Shown here in pieces: positions 50,732 through 60,386 of a stretch of DNA of 64,000 bases. The notes beneath the pieces are model-generated. The model made no database searches. It was not told the origin of the DNA and saw only the letters and a program-made list of their open reading frames with translations. Made by a program: the position numbers and the translations under genes. This stretch comes from Nocardia asteroides (GTDB lineage: Bacteria; Actinomycetota; Actinomycetes; Mycobacteriales; Mycobacteriaceae), in NCBI GenBank assembly GCA_019930625.1, contig CP082844.1, positions 1 through 64,000 on the forward strand. Reading direction: 5' to 3'. The first letter of the stretch is position 1. Each line of letters opens with the position of its first letter.

Positions 50732-52123
50732 ATGGAACGATTGACCGGATTGGATGCCAGCTTTCTCTACTTGGAAACCGGAACCCAGCACCTGCACGTC
50801 TGCGCGCTGCTGATCCTCGACCCGTCGTCGGGTGACTACTCGTTCGAGAAATTCAAAGCCGAACTAGCCCGGCGACTACCGCTCATTCCGCAGATGCGCC
50901 GCCGCGTGTACGAGGTGCCGCTGAACCTCGACCATCCCGTCTGGGTGGAGGACGAGAACTTCGATCTCGACTACCACATCCGCCGGATCGCTATCGCGGC
51001 TCCGGCCGGGCGCCGCGAACTCGCCGAACTCGTCGGCGACATCGCCGGCCGTCCCATGGATCGCGACCGCGCGCTCTGGGAGATGTCCGTGGTGGAGGGT
51101 CTCGACGATGGAAAGGTGGCGGTGATCTGCAAATACCACCACGCCGCCGTCGACGGGATCACCGGCGCCAACCTGATGATGCACCTGTGCGATCCGGAGC
51201 CGGGAGTCACGAAGACCGTGCCCGACGACGAGTGGCGGCCCGAACACAAACCCAGCGACTGGCAACTGCTGGCCGAAGCGGTGGTGAAGTTCCCGACCAG
51301 AGCCGGCATCGTCGGCATGCTGCCGAAGACGGTCGGCGTGGTCGCCGGATTCGCGCAGCGCCGCCGCGAGAACAAGGCGGGCATGGCGATACCGTTCTCC
51401 GCTCCCCGCACGCCGTTCAATCTCGCCATCACGCCGCACCGCGCGGTCGCGTTCACCGACGCCGAACTGGACGCCATCAAGGAGATCCGCTCCGCGTTCG
51501 GCGTCAAGGTGAACGACGTGGTGCTCACCGTGGTCGCCGGCGCGTTGCGCGCCTATCTGGCGGAGCGCGACGAGTTGCCCGACCGCTCGCTCATCGCGTC
51601 GGTTCCGGTGTCGGTACACGAGTCGACCCGGCACACGGCGGGGGTGAACAAGGTGTCCACGCTTTTCGCGCGGCTCGGCACCGACGTCGCCGACCCGGTG
51701 GAACGCCTGCGTGAGGTGGCCGAGAACAATCGGGGCGCCAAGGAAGAGCACGAAGCGATGGGTGCGGACTTCCTGCAGGATTGGTCGAAGTACGCCCCGC
51801 CGAACACCTTCCGGCTCGCGGCACGGATGTACTCCTCACTCAAGCTGGCCGAGATGCACCCGGTGGTACACAACCTCGTGGTGTCCAATGTGCCCGGCCC
51901 GCCGATGCCGCTGTACTTCCTCGGTGTCCGGGTCGACGGGATGTACCCGTTCGGGCCGGTGTTCCACGGAGCGGGCCTGACAGTGACCGTGCTGTCGAAC
52001 AACGACAAGCTCAATTTCGGCTTCATCGCCTGCAAGGAACTCGTGCCCGACATCGCCGCGCTCGCCGACGCCGTCGCGGGCGTGGTCGACGAATTGCTGT
52101 CCACGGCGCGGAAATCCGGCTGA
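50732..52123 (+). CDS. Wax ester synthase / diacylglycerol acyltransferase (WS/DGAT)
   Basis: 463 residues. Catalytic HHAAVDG at 136-142, opening MERLTGLDASFLYLET, the ND-x-V motif (VNDVVLTVVAGALR), and the C-terminal SNVPGPPMPLYFLG and HGAGLTVTVLSNNDKLNFGF. It joins acyl-CoA to fatty alcohols or diacylglycerol at the membrane and makes storage lipid. The KstR-like box directly upstream suggests sterol-linked derepression. Confidence 0.93.
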   Translation: MERLTGLDASFLYLETGTQHLHVCALLILDPSSGDYSFEKFKAELARRLPLIPQMRRRVYEVPLNLDHPVWVEDENFDLDYHIRRIAIAAPAGRRELAELVGDIAGRPMDRDRALWEMSVVEGLDDGKVAVICKYHHAAVDGITGANLMMHLCDPEPGVTKTVPDDEWRPEHKPSDWQLLAEAVVKFPTRAGIVGMLPKTVGVVAGFAQRRRENKAGMAIPFSAPRTPFNLAITPHRAVAFTDAELDAIKEIRSAFGVKVNDVVLTVVAGALRAYLAERDELPDRSLIASVPVSVHESTRHTAGVNKVSTLFARLGTDVADPVERLREVAENNRGAKEEHEAMGADFLQDWSKYAPPNTFRLAARMYSSLKLAEMHPVVHNLVVSNVPGPPMPLYFLGVRVDGMYPFGPVFHGAGLTVTVLSNNDKLNFGFIACKELVPDIAALADAVAGVVDELLSTARKSG

Positions 52124-52178
52124 GTGCCGCCACCCTGTTCGCCACCGCCGCCGGACAGGGCCGCCCCAGCCGGGCGAT

Positions 52179-53075
52179 TCAGATCTTCGCGGCGACGGTC
52201 TCGCAGGCTTCGAGCAGCACGGGCACGAACCGGTCGGCCTCGAGCACGCACGACGCGTGCCCGGCCGCGACCAGGTGCATGCTCGCCCCCGGGATCATGG
52301 TCGCCATCTCCACTTGCCGATAGACGGGAACAGCCCGGTCCCGGGTGGTGACCACCACGGCCGTCGGCATCGTCAATTCCCGCAGCCACGCGGTCGCGTC
52401 GAAGCGCCCCACCACGGCGAGAACCTGGGTGAGCGCCCATCCGCTGGTGCTGCGGAACTCGCCGAGTGCCCAGCGGTTCAGTCGCCCAGGCGTCCATTTG
52501 ATCTCCGGAAGCTCGGGCAGACCGCCCGCGAGCTTCTCGGCACGGCGGTAGGAATACGGCTGCACCGCGGCGGCGAGAGCGCCGAACGTTCGGTGGAAAG
52601 CGTGCTCGCGCCATTTCTCCCGGAACCGATAGGGCGTCGCGCAGAGCACCAGACCGCTCACTCGCTCCGGATGGCGGCGTCCGGCCAGCAGGCTCACGAT
52701 TCCCCCCAGCGAGAACCCCGCGCACATGGCCCGCTCGACGTGCAGCGCGTCGAGCACGGCCGCCACGTCGTCGGCGCAGTCCTCCAGGGTGAACCGCTCG
52801 GAGCGGATGCCACGGCCGTGCCACCGCTGGTCGAACAGGATCACGCGGTACCGCCGCGCCAGCGCCGCCAGCGACGGGAACCAGGTGAGGTACGCGGTGC
52901 AGGCGGTGGCGTGCAGGAGCACCAGCGCGGGTGCGTTCGGCGGGCCGGGGATGTCGACCACGTAGGTCCGGCCCCGGCCCGCCAGCTCGATCAGGCGGCC
53001 GCCGGGCACCTCGGCGATATCCGGCACCCGGAAACGTCCGCCGAACCGCGTCACACTTCGGCCGGGGTCCGTCAT
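52179..53075 (-). CDS. Alpha/beta hydrolase
   Basis: 298 residues. Nucleophile in GFSLGG; catalytic His in GHASC near the C-terminus; acid Asp in TTRDRAVP. The usual HG oxyanion dipeptide is replaced by LLHATACTAYLTWF, which is seen in some esterases of this family. It is divergent from the FabG3-like gene, with a KstR-like box between them. It is likely to act on a lipid or steroid ester. Confidence 0.85.
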   Translation of the reverse strand: MTDPGRSVTRFGGRFRVPDIAEVPGGRLIELAGRGRTYVVDIPGPPNAPALVLLHATACTAYLTWFPSLAALARRYRVILFDQRWHGRGIRSERFTLEDCADDVAAVLDALHVERAMCAGFSLGGIVSLLAGRRHPERVSGLVLCATPYRFREKWREHAFHRTFGALAAAVQPYSYRRAEKLAGGLPELPEIKWTPGRLNRWALGEFRSTSGWALTQVLAVVGRFDATAWLRELTMPTAVVVTTRDRAVPVYRQVEMATMIPGASMHLVAAGHASCVLEADRFVPVLLEACETVAAKI

Positions 53076-53110
53076 GGCGCACCTCCCGGGTGGTCACACG
53101 GAGGACAATA

Positions 53111-53128
53111 ATTAGAACACGTTCTATA
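53111..53128. promoter_or_regulatory. KstR-like operator
   Basis: TAGAAC-AC-GTTCTA at 53113-53126 within the spacer between the alpha/beta hydrolase and the FabG3-like gene. It is about 36 bases before the hydrolase start, a good position for repression. Confidence 0.65.
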
Positions 53129-53286
53129 CGATCATGACACATGCCGCGAACCAGAGGGCGCAGACGCCGGTCGGGTACGGCAACGCATCATGAAACTATC
53201 CGCCGCCACAGGATGGCATGGGCGCTTACAGGGGTGCACTTCTGTAACGTGTTGCAGGCAAGGTTCGAGAGACGGAGGTACCCCGC

Positions 53287-54033
53287 ATGGGGCGGTTGAC
53301 CGGCAAGGTGGCGTTGATCAGCGGCGGAGCGCGCGGCATGGGCGCGGCGCACGCCAGGGCGCTGATCGCCGAGGACGCGCGAGTCGTGCTGGGCGACGTG
53401 CTCGACGACGAGGGCGCCGCGGTCGCCGCGGAACTCGGCGACAACGCCGCCTACGTCCACCTCGATGTGCGCGAGCCGGACGACTGGCGCAAAGCCGTCG
53501 GCGAGGCGGTCGGGCGGTTCGGGTCGCTGAGCGTCCTGGTGAACAACGCAGGCATCGTGAACGGCAACCTGCTCGTCGCGTTCGAGCTGGCCGAATGGCA
53601 GCGCATCATCGACATCAACCTGACCGGCACGTTTCTCGGCATGCAGGCCGCCACGCCCGCCATGATCGAGGCGGGCGGCGGCTCGATCATCAACATCTCC
53701 TCCGTCGAGGGCATGCGCGGCAGCCCGGGCCTGCACGGCTACACGGCCACCAAATTCGCCGTGCGCGGGTTGACCAAGTCCACCGCGCTCGAGCTGGCGC
53801 AGTACAAGATCCGGGTGAATTCCGTGCACCCCGGCCTGATCCGGACCCCGATGACGGAGAACATCCCCGAGGACTTCCTGCAGATCCCGCTCGGCCGCGC
53901 CGCCGACCCGGCCGAGGTCTCCGCCCTGGTGACGTTCCTGGCCAGCGACGAATCGTCGTACTCCACCGGAGCGGAGTTCGTCATCGACGGCGGCCTGACC
54001 GTGGGCGTTCCGCACAAGAGCTTCGGCGGCTGA
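53287..54033 (+). CDS. fabG3: FabG3-like 3-alpha,20-beta-hydroxysteroid dehydrogenase (SDR)
   Basis: 248 residues. The sequence follows mycobacterial FabG3 (Rv2002) closely: MGRLTGKVALISGGARGMGAAH, DVREPDDW, LVNNAGI, SIINISSVEG and GYTATKFAVRGLTKSTALE. Catalytic Ser139, Tyr152 and Lys156. NAD(H)-dependent reduction or oxidation of steroid 3-alpha or 20-beta positions. A KstR-like box lies about 160 bases upstream, in keeping with a steroid role. Confidence 0.9.
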   Translation: MGRLTGKVALISGGARGMGAAHARALIAEDARVVLGDVLDDEGAAVAAELGDNAAYVHLDVREPDDWRKAVGEAVGRFGSLSVLVNNAGIVNGNLLVAFELAEWQRIIDINLTGTFLGMQAATPAMIEAGGGSIINISSVEGMRGSPGLHGYTATKFAVRGLTKSTALELAQYKIRVNSVHPGLIRTPMTENIPEDFLQIPLGRAADPAEVSALVTFLASDESSYSTGAEFVIDGGLTVGVPHKSFGG

Positions 54034-54035
54034 GT

Positions 54036-55142
54036 TCAGCCCCGGGTGGCGAGCAGGGCGAGCGGCGGAAGCGAGACCAGGGCAACACCCGCTACCACGT
54101 TGGTCCATTTGTAGGCCACCAACAGCGCGGCGAACTCGCGCAGGAACGCGCTCGGCAGGTAGTAGAAGGCGGTCTCGGCACCCGTCACCTCGGCATCGAG
54201 GTCCAGGCGGCGTGCCAGGATCGCCGTGCGCAGGATGTGGAAGTTGCTTGTCACCAACACCATTCGCGCGGCCGCGCCGCGTTCGCCGAGCAGCCGCTTG
54301 GTGAAGAGCAGGTTCTCCTCGGTGGTGCCCGACCGATCCTCCAGCACCACGTGGTCTTCCGGCACGCCGTGGTCGATCAGGTACTCCGCCATCGCCGACG
54401 CCTCGGAGACCTCCTCGTCGGATCCTCTACCTCCGCTGACGATCAGCAGCGGGGCGCGCCCCCGCTCTGCCTCGCCGCGGTAGACCTCGAGCGCCCGATC
54501 CAGGCGCGCGGCCAACAGCGGCGGCACGTCGCCCTCGACCAACCCGGCGCCGTGCACGACGATCGCCTCCATCCCGCGGCGATAGGGCAGCAGGCCGTAG
54601 CAGAGCGTGTACAGCAGAAACGCCGCGAACAGGAACCCGATGTAGCCGATCGCGGTAGTCAGCGAGGCCAGCAGGACCACGAACCAGAAGTTCTCGGTCG
54701 AGAGGGCGAGAGCCAGTACGACATACGGCGCCAAGAGCGCGATACCGAGCCCGAACGGCAGCAGGTTCGGGATACGCCACCCCTCACGGCGCACCAATTG
54801 CGCGCCGTTGCCGATCAACAGCCCGGCGAGCACCAGCACCAACAGCGGCGACAAGAGCACGAGCAGTGGCGCGAGCACCACCGGAAGATCGTCGTCGGCA
54901 AGCCGGTCGACCGCCCACGCGCCGACGAACGCCGTCCCGAGTAGCAGATACACACCGTGCCCCAGCCGCCTGCGGTCCCTGCAGAATCGCACCGCGAACA
55001 CACCGAGCAGGACCACGCCGACGACCAGCAGAAGCACCGGGCCACGGTAGCCGACGAGCGAGCAGAGCGCCCCGCCGTCCCTGAGCGGCGCGGCTACCTC
55101 GGCTTTTTCCGATCGTCCCCTAGAGTGTCCAGGTCCGGACAT
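54036..55142 (-). CDS. YdcF family (ElyC/SanA) membrane protein
   Basis: 368 residues. About five or six membrane helices in residues 25-195, then a DUF218 (YdcF) domain: EAIVVHGAGL, LDRALEVYRGEAERGRAPLLIVSGG, EAEYLIDHGVPEDHVVLEDRSGTTEENL, and MVLVTSNFHILRTAILARRLD. ElyC/SanA-type proteins affect envelope integrity and peptidoglycan precursor use. The N-terminal start could be internal. Convergent with the fabG3-like gene. Confidence 0.88.
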   Translation of the reverse strand: MSGPGHSRGRSEKAEVAAPLRDGGALCSLVGYRGPVLLLVVGVVLLGVFAVRFCRDRRRLGHGVYLLLGTAFVGAWAVDRLADDDLPVVLAPLLVLLSPLLVLVLAGLLIGNGAQLVRREGWRIPNLLPFGLGIALLAPYVVLALALSTENFWFVVLLASLTTAIGYIGFLFAAFLLYTLCYGLLPYRRGMEAIVVHGAGLVEGDVPPLLAARLDRALEVYRGEAERGRAPLLIVSGGRGSDEEVSEASAMAEYLIDHGVPEDHVVLEDRSGTTEENLLFTKRLLGERGAAARMVLVTSNFHILRTAILARRLDLDAEVTGAETAFYYLPSAFLREFAALLVAYKWTNVVAGVALVSLPPLALLATRG

Positions 55143-55233
55143 CGGTCGCAGCGACCGGTCTTCGGAGCATAAGACTTCAGCACACCAGCGTTACGAAACA
55201 GCACGTCGTGATGAATGGGAGTCGCCGAAAGCC

Positions 55234-56424
55234 ATGCTTCGATTGGTCATCGCCACCGCCGCGGCCGCGCTCTGTGCGATCACACCGCAGGCCACAGCTC
55301 AACCGATCTATCCCGCACCTGATCCCGATCCGTTCTACGCCACTCCGGCCGGCTTGGACCGCGCCGTACCCGGCGACGTCCTCGCGGTACGGACGATGCC
55401 CGGCCTACTCGCCTTCCCCGGCGCGACGGTCACGATGATCAAGTTCCGCTCGACCAACTCCGCGGGCGAGCCGATCGCGGCCACCACCACCGTGCTGACC
55501 CCGCCGAATCCCGCCCCCGGTGGGCCGCTGCTGTCCTATCAGCACATCATCAACGGACTCGGCACCCGGTGCGCGGTGTCCCGCGTGCTCTACACCAGCG
55601 ACCCGAGTCTGGAGGTGCGGGAAGCGCCCGCCCTCAACGCTCTGCTGCTGCGCGGCTGGTCCGTCGCTCTCCCCGACCATCTCGGGCCGACCAGCGCCTA
55701 CGGCGCGGCGAAACTCGGCGGCATGATCACCCTGGACGGCATCCGCGCCGCACGGCGGGTCGCCGAACTCGGATTGGCCGACAGCCCGGTCGCCATGCTC
55801 GGCTACTCCGGCGGAGGCATGGCGAGCGCGTGGGCGGCGGCGCTCGCGCCGACCTACGCGCCGGAACTGCCGCTCGTCGGCGTCGCCGCGGGCGGGGTGC
55901 CGACGAACCTGGTCAAGATGATCGAGGGCATCGGCTACGCGCCGCACGCGGCGTTCGGGCTCGCTTTCGCGGCCGCCATCGGATTGGAGCGGGAGTACCC
56001 GGCGCGATTGCCGGTGAGCGAACACCTGAACTCGGTCGGATTGTCGGTCCGGGACCGGATCGCCGACAGTTGCACCAACGAGATCCTGCTGGTCGGCGCC
56101 GGTCGCGCCATCGTGGACGTCGCGGCATCGAACTCGCTCGCCAGCGATCAGCGCGCACGCGGCGTGCTCGAGGAGAACAGTCTGGAACTCTCCGCCGATA
56201 TCCCGGCCATGCCGGTATTCCAGTGGCGCGCACAGCACGACGCGCTGATTCCGGTGGAGTCGGTCGACCACACGCTCCGGCGCTACTGTGAGGCGGGCGT
56301 GCAAGCCCAATACGAGAAGTTCCTCAGCCCAGACCATTTGTCCGCCGCGGTGCTCGGGATGCCGTCGGCTCTGGCCTGGCTGGAAGCGCGCTTCAAGGGT
56401 GTGCCCGCACCTAGCAACTGCTGA
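55234..56424 (+). CDS. Secreted lipase (LIP family)
   Basis: 396 residues. A signal peptide is visible (MLRLVIATAAAALCAITPQATA, cut before QPIYP). Nucleophile elbow GYSGGG at about residue 190, a likely Asp in QWRAQHDALIP, and His in SPDHLSA. The LIP family of secretory lipases is typical of nocardiae. Followed by a strong terminator at 56526. Confidence 0.9.
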   Translation: MLRLVIATAAAALCAITPQATAQPIYPAPDPDPFYATPAGLDRAVPGDVLAVRTMPGLLAFPGATVTMIKFRSTNSAGEPIAATTTVLTPPNPAPGGPLLSYQHIINGLGTRCAVSRVLYTSDPSLEVREAPALNALLLRGWSVALPDHLGPTSAYGAAKLGGMITLDGIRAARRVAELGLADSPVAMLGYSGGGMASAWAAALAPTYAPELPLVGVAAGGVPTNLVKMIEGIGYAPHAAFGLAFAAAIGLEREYPARLPVSEHLNSVGLSVRDRIADSCTNEILLVGAGRAIVDVAASNSLASDQRARGVLEENSLELSADIPAMPVFQWRAQHDALIPVESVDHTLRRYCEAGVQAQYEKFLSPDHLSAAVLGMPSALAWLEARFKGVPAPSNC

Positions 56425-56525
56425 GCGAGCGCGCTTTGTCGTCGCGATGAGCGGATCTCACCTTGTGCTCGGCACCGGGTGCGCGCCGCTGACCGCGAGC
56501 TCTTCCTCCGCGGAGTGGTCGGCGG

Positions 56526-56556
56526 CCCGGTCGGCGACGATTCGTCGCCGACCGGG
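56526..56556. terminator. Bidirectional hairpin terminator
   Basis: A 15-bp stem, CCCGGTCGGCGACGA with its complement, and a one-base loop, between the convergent lipase and CsbD genes. Confidence 0.7.
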
Positions 56557-56602
56557 AAGGGGGCGTTGCGCCCCACCGCCGCATCGAATTCCGCACCGGG
56601 AA

Positions 56603-56854
56603 CTAGACGTCCTTCCCGCTCTCGTACGCGTTCTGGCGCGCCTCATCGAGATCCGCTTCCGCCCGGGCCTTTTCGGCCTCGGCTTCCTTGCGCGCCGCCT
56701 CCCGCTGGGATTCGGCCTTGTCCTGCTGCGCGCGACCCTCTTTCTTCAGGTCCTGGTCACCGGTGATGACGCCGGCGGCTTCCTTCGCCTTCCCCTTGAC
56801 GTCCTCGACGACACCCTCGACAGCTTCTCGCGGTCCGGTCTGATGGTCCGGCAT
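56603..56854 (-). CDS. CsbD family stress protein
   Basis: 83 residues from ATG 56854 after GGGAGG. Begins VEGVVEDVKGKAKEAAGVITGDQDLKKEGRAQQDKAE, the CsbD signature, followed by a charged Ala/Glu/Lys helix with an EARKEAEAEKA heptad. Small soluble stress-induced protein. It faces the lipase gene across the terminator. Confidence 0.88.
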   Translation of the reverse strand: MPDHQTGPREAVEGVVEDVKGKAKEAAGVITGDQDLKKEGRAQQDKAESQREAARKEAEAEKARAEADLDEARQNAYESGKDV

Positions 56855-57101
56855 CGCATACCTCCCATTCACTAGTCGGCTGACATCCGCCGCATACCCG
56901 CCCATGCCGCCCTCAATCGGCCTGTGACCGCGACCACCGGTCGTCTTCGTACTCCCAGACACCCCTTTCGGAACCCGAGAAGAACCACTGGTGGTTGGCG
57001 AATTCCCGGTGGAACCTGGCATGAATGCCTCTGGGAGGCCATCGATCGGCTGGATAGGTTCGAATCCCGAAGGGGCTGTCACACAAGGAGATCAGCGAAA
57101 G

Positions 57102-57497
57102 ATGATGTATGTCGCGCCGGTGCTGATCGGCGTCCTCTACGCGCTGGCGATGTCGGCCATCCCCGAGCCCCAGCGCCGCCGTTTCAATGCCGTCATGGTC
57201 GCGGGCGCGGGCGCCGCTTACCTCAGCGGTGGTGGATTCGGCGGCTGGGAATTCGCTTTCACCGCCATCGTCACGTATTGCGCGTACCGCGGATTGGAGT
57301 CCTGGACCTTCATCGGGATCGCGTGGCTCGTGCACACCGCTTGGGATCTACTGCACCACTTCAAGGGCAACCCCATCATCCCGTTCGCCCACGACTCGTC
57401 CCTCGGCTGCGCCATCTGCGACCCTGTCATCGCCGTGTGGTGCCTTTACGGCGGACGCTCGCTCTTCTCTTTCCGGGGCCGGCCCGCGACGGCGTGA
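57102..57497 (+). CDS. DUF6010 family membrane protein
   Basis: 131 residues, start ATG 57102 after AAGGAG. Four short hydrophobic segments with conserved GGGFGGWE, GLESWTFIGIAWLVHTAWDLLHH and CDPVIAVWC. The His-x-x-Trp-Asp and C-x2-C elements recur in this family of unknown function, which may bind a metal or heme. Confidence 0.7.
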   Translation: MMYVAPVLIGVLYALAMSAIPEPQRRRFNAVMVAGAGAAYLSGGGFGGWEFAFTAIVTYCAYRGLESWTFIGIAWLVHTAWDLLHHFKGNPIIPFAHDSSLGCAICDPVIAVWCLYGGRSLFSFRGRPATA

Positions 57498-57613
57498 GCG
57501 TGGTCACCACCTCGCGCGTCGAAGCGATCGCCTCCGCGGAGGTCTACCGACCGGCACCGTGCCTCCCGAACATGCGAACGAAGTCACCGCGCACGATTGC
57601 CGCCTACGCGAAA

Positions 57614-57640
57614 CGCTCGGCTGGAAAAACCAGCCGAGCG
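57614..57640 (-). terminator. Hairpin terminator after the MFS exporter
   Basis: 11-bp stem CGCTCGGCTGG/CCAGCCGAGCG with loop AAAAA. It lies about 100 bases past the exporter stop. Confidence 0.6.
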
Positions 57641-57737
57641 CTCAGCCGAGTTCCTGGCAGAAGCCAGTCGAACAGCGTTGGGGCAACGACCCCGGAATCC
57701 GCGCGATGCGGCCGGGCTCGGTGGTGCCGAACCTTGT

Positions 57738-59201
57738 TCAGCCCTTGACCAGCTCGGGCGTCGCGGTCTCCGGTTCCTCGGCTTCCACGGGGGCGGCGGC
57801 CCGGCTCGGCAACAGCACCGCCATGACGATCACGATCAGCGCCAAGGCGGCGGAGACGAGGAAGGCCAAACGCATGCCGTCGAGCTGGGCGGTGACGGCG
57901 TCGAGGCCATCGCCGACCAGCGTGGTGCTGCGCGCCGACATCACCGTCACCACCAGGGCGGTGCCGAAAGCCGCGGCGACCTGCTGCAAGGTGCCCAGCA
58001 TGGAGCTGCCGTGCGAGTACAGGTGCTGCGGCAGAGCGCCGAGACCGAGGGTGAAGACCGGGGTGAAGGCCGCGGCCAGCGACACCATGAGCAGGATGTG
58101 CAGGGCCAGCAGCTGCCAGTACGGCATGGTCATCGAGATCTGCGTGAAGCCCGCCAGCGAGGCGGCGATGCCGACCGAACCGGGAATCACCAGCGAACGT
58201 CCGCCGAACCGGTCGAACAGGCGACCGACCGTCGGGCCGAGCAGACCCATCGCCAACCCGCCCGGCATCACCAGCAAACCGGTGGCCAACGGGCTCAGGC
58301 CACGCAGGTTCTGCAGGTACAACGGCAGCAGGATCATCGAGCCGAGCATCGCCATGAACGCGACCGACATCAGCACCAGCGCCTTGGTGTAGGTGCCCGA
58401 CAACAGGACCCGCAGGTCCAGCAGCGGAGTGCCGGTGCGCTGCAGGCGCAACTGACGCCACACGAACGCGGCGATGAGCGCCGAGCCCGCGGAGACGATC
58501 AGCGCCGGGGTGGTGAGGTGGCCGCTCTCGAACCGGCTGAGCCCGAACACCAGCCCACCGAAGCCGAGCGCGGCCAGTGCCACGCCGATCGGGTCGATCT
58601 GCCCGGCCTGCGGTTCACCGACGTTCTCCAGCTGGCGCAGACCCAGCCAGGTGATCACGCCCGCGATCGGCAGCACCAGCACGAAAAGCCAACGCCACGA
58701 ACCGATCTGCAGCACCGCTCCGGAGATCACCGGCCCCATGGCCGGCGCCACCGAAATGGCCAAGGTGACATTGCCCATCACCCTGCCGCGATCGTGCTCG
58801 GGCACCACCGTCATCAGCGTGGTCATCAGCAGCGGCATCATCACCGCGGTGCCGAAGGCTTGGATGATCCGGCCGAGCAGCAGCACCGCGAACGACGGCG
58901 CGACGGCCGACAGCGCGGTACCTGCCAGGAAGACGGCCATCGCCGCGGCGTAAGCCTGACGAGTGGTCACACGCTGCAGGAACCAGCCGGTGGTCGGGAT
59001 GACCGCCGCCATCGTCAGCATGAACGCCGTCGACACCCATTGCGCCGCCCGGTCGGTGATCGAGAGGTCTCCCATCAGCCGCGGGATCGCGTTGATCATG
59101 ATGGTCTCGTTCAGGATCACCACGAACGTCGCGAGCACCAACACCCGGATGACAATCGGTGTCCGTCCTCCCGAGACTGGAGCGGATGGTTCGGCGGACA
59201 T
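57738..59201 (-). CDS. MFS multidrug exporter (DHA2/EmrB-QacA type)
   Basis: 487 residues from ATG 59201 (GGAGG nine bases upstream). About 14 hydrophobic helices. DHA2 features: LNETIMINAIPRLMGDLSI at TM1, motif A-like LLGRIIQAFG, motif C region AISVAPAMGPVISGAVLQIGSWRWLF. It uses the proton gradient to export drugs or lipids. No regulator gene is adjacent. Confidence 0.9.
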   Translation of the reverse strand: MSAEPSAPVSGGRTPIVIRVLVLATFVVILNETIMINAIPRLMGDLSITDRAAQWVSTAFMLTMAAVIPTTGWFLQRVTTRQAYAAAMAVFLAGTALSAVAPSFAVLLLGRIIQAFGTAVMMPLLMTTLMTVVPEHDRGRVMGNVTLAISVAPAMGPVISGAVLQIGSWRWLFVLVLPIAGVITWLGLRQLENVGEPQAGQIDPIGVALAALGFGGLVFGLSRFESGHLTTPALIVSAGSALIAAFVWRQLRLQRTGTPLLDLRVLLSGTYTKALVLMSVAFMAMLGSMILLPLYLQNLRGLSPLATGLLVMPGGLAMGLLGPTVGRLFDRFGGRSLVIPGSVGIAASLAGFTQISMTMPYWQLLALHILLMVSLAAAFTPVFTLGLGALPQHLYSHGSSMLGTLQQVAAAFGTALVVTVMSARSTTLVGDGLDAVTAQLDGMRLAFLVSAALALIVIVMAVLLPSRAAAPVEAEEPETATPELVKG

Positions 59202-59485
59202 CGGATACCTCCGGAAACGTTGGCGGTTGCTGGAATACGTGGCCCGTCGCCGAGTCACCGAATCGCGTCCCGGCGCCACAGTGGTCGAGACGGCTTCAGC
59301 TGCTCGAACTCATCGGGCGCGGGTCAGTATTCCGGCCGGCACCGACACAAACCACCGGATTCTCCCGCAGATGCCCTGCGCGTCCGCATCGGAACAGCTG
59401 GTCAACAGGGGTTCCCCCGAGCTGCCGCAATCAACAGTGAAGCTGGTCACAACACCTCCGGACGCCGATGCCGTGGTCGTACCCG
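59202..59485. other. Intergenic region without a supported gene
   Basis: About 280 bases between the MFS start and the end of the GT2 gene. It should contain the MFS promoter; I see no clear -35/-10, operator or gene. Confidence 0.35.
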
Positions 59486-60382
59486 TCAGCCCACGTAACG
59501 GCGGGCGACGGAACGGAGCTGGGATTCTTCCAGCAATACCAGGCCCTCCTCCACGCGCGGCGGCAGAACTTCTCGTTCGCGGAGCACCCAGGGCAGTCCA
59601 CACACCACCTCGAGGACGGCCGCGGCCGTCGTCAGGTCTGCCGGGGCCGAGTCGAGCACCACGGCGGTCCGCCGGGCGGCGCTTCGCACCGGGCGGCGCA
59701 GCCACAACGTCCACAGGGTGTTCCGGATACCGAGCCGCCGGCGAAGGGTCGAATCACGTGCGGGTGAGGGCTCGTGATGGATCAGCATGTCCTCGATCCA
59801 GCACATCCACCAGCCGTGCGCCGCGAGGTCGAGTGCGAGCAGTTCCTCCTCGCCGCCGAACCACAACCGCGGGGAGAAGCCGCCGACTTGTTCGAACGCA
59901 CTGACCCGGAAGGCGGACAGCGCCGCCATCACACCGAGCAGAGCGGGCCCCGGCAGCCAGTCGGGCCCACAGATCGGTGAATCGCGCAGTTCGGGGGTGA
60001 TCGGGTCCTCGTGCAGGTCGGGCGCGACCAGGCATCGTCCGGTCACCGAAGCCAGGCCGGAATACTGGTCGAGCAGGTCGGCGGCGCGGGTCAAGGCGCC
60101 CGGCTGCCATCGGGTGTCGTCGTCGCAGAAGGCCACATACGGCGTGACCACCCGCTCGACCGCGATGTTCCTGGCCACCGCACCCAGGTTCTCCGGCGAG
60201 CGGATGAGGTCGACGGCGGGGAAGGTCGCGGCGACCGCGTCGGCCGTGCCGTCCGTCGACCCGTTGTCCACGAGGATGATCGGCGCCGCGTCGGGGAGCG
60301 CGGTCATGTGCGCGAGCGTTTCCAACAGTTGATCGCGCCGGTCGCGAGTGATGACGACGACCGTCATTCGTTCCGTGGCCAT
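59486..60382 (-). CDS. GT2 family glycosyltransferase
   Basis: 298 residues. GT-A fold: TVVVITRDRRDQL, ILVDNGSTDGT, NLGAVARN, and the DDD metal motif in VAFCDDDTRW. Later GGEEELLALDLAAHGW replaces the usual ED(x)D. C-terminus WLRRP is basic. Second of a tandem pair with 60387-61271; four bases separate them. Likely to add sugars to a cell-surface glycan or glycolipid. Confidence 0.88.
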   Translation of the reverse strand: MATERMTVVVITRDRRDQLLETLAHMTALPDAAPIILVDNGSTDGTADAVAATFPAVDLIRSPENLGAVARNIAVERVVTPYVAFCDDDTRWQPGALTRAADLLDQYSGLASVTGRCLVAPDLHEDPITPELRDSPICGPDWLPGPALLGVMAALSAFRVSAFEQVGGFSPRLWFGGEEELLALDLAAHGWWMCWIEDMLIHHEPSPARDSTLRRRLGIRNTLWTLWLRRPVRSAARRTAVVLDSAPADLTTAAAVLEVVCGLPWVLREREVLPPRVEEGLVLLEESQLRSVARRYVG

Positions 60383-60386
60383 CCGG

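Noticed and set aside
57597..59498. 633-residue plus-strand frame
   Set aside because: It is antisense to the MFS exporter, rich in Arg, His and Gln, with no motif.
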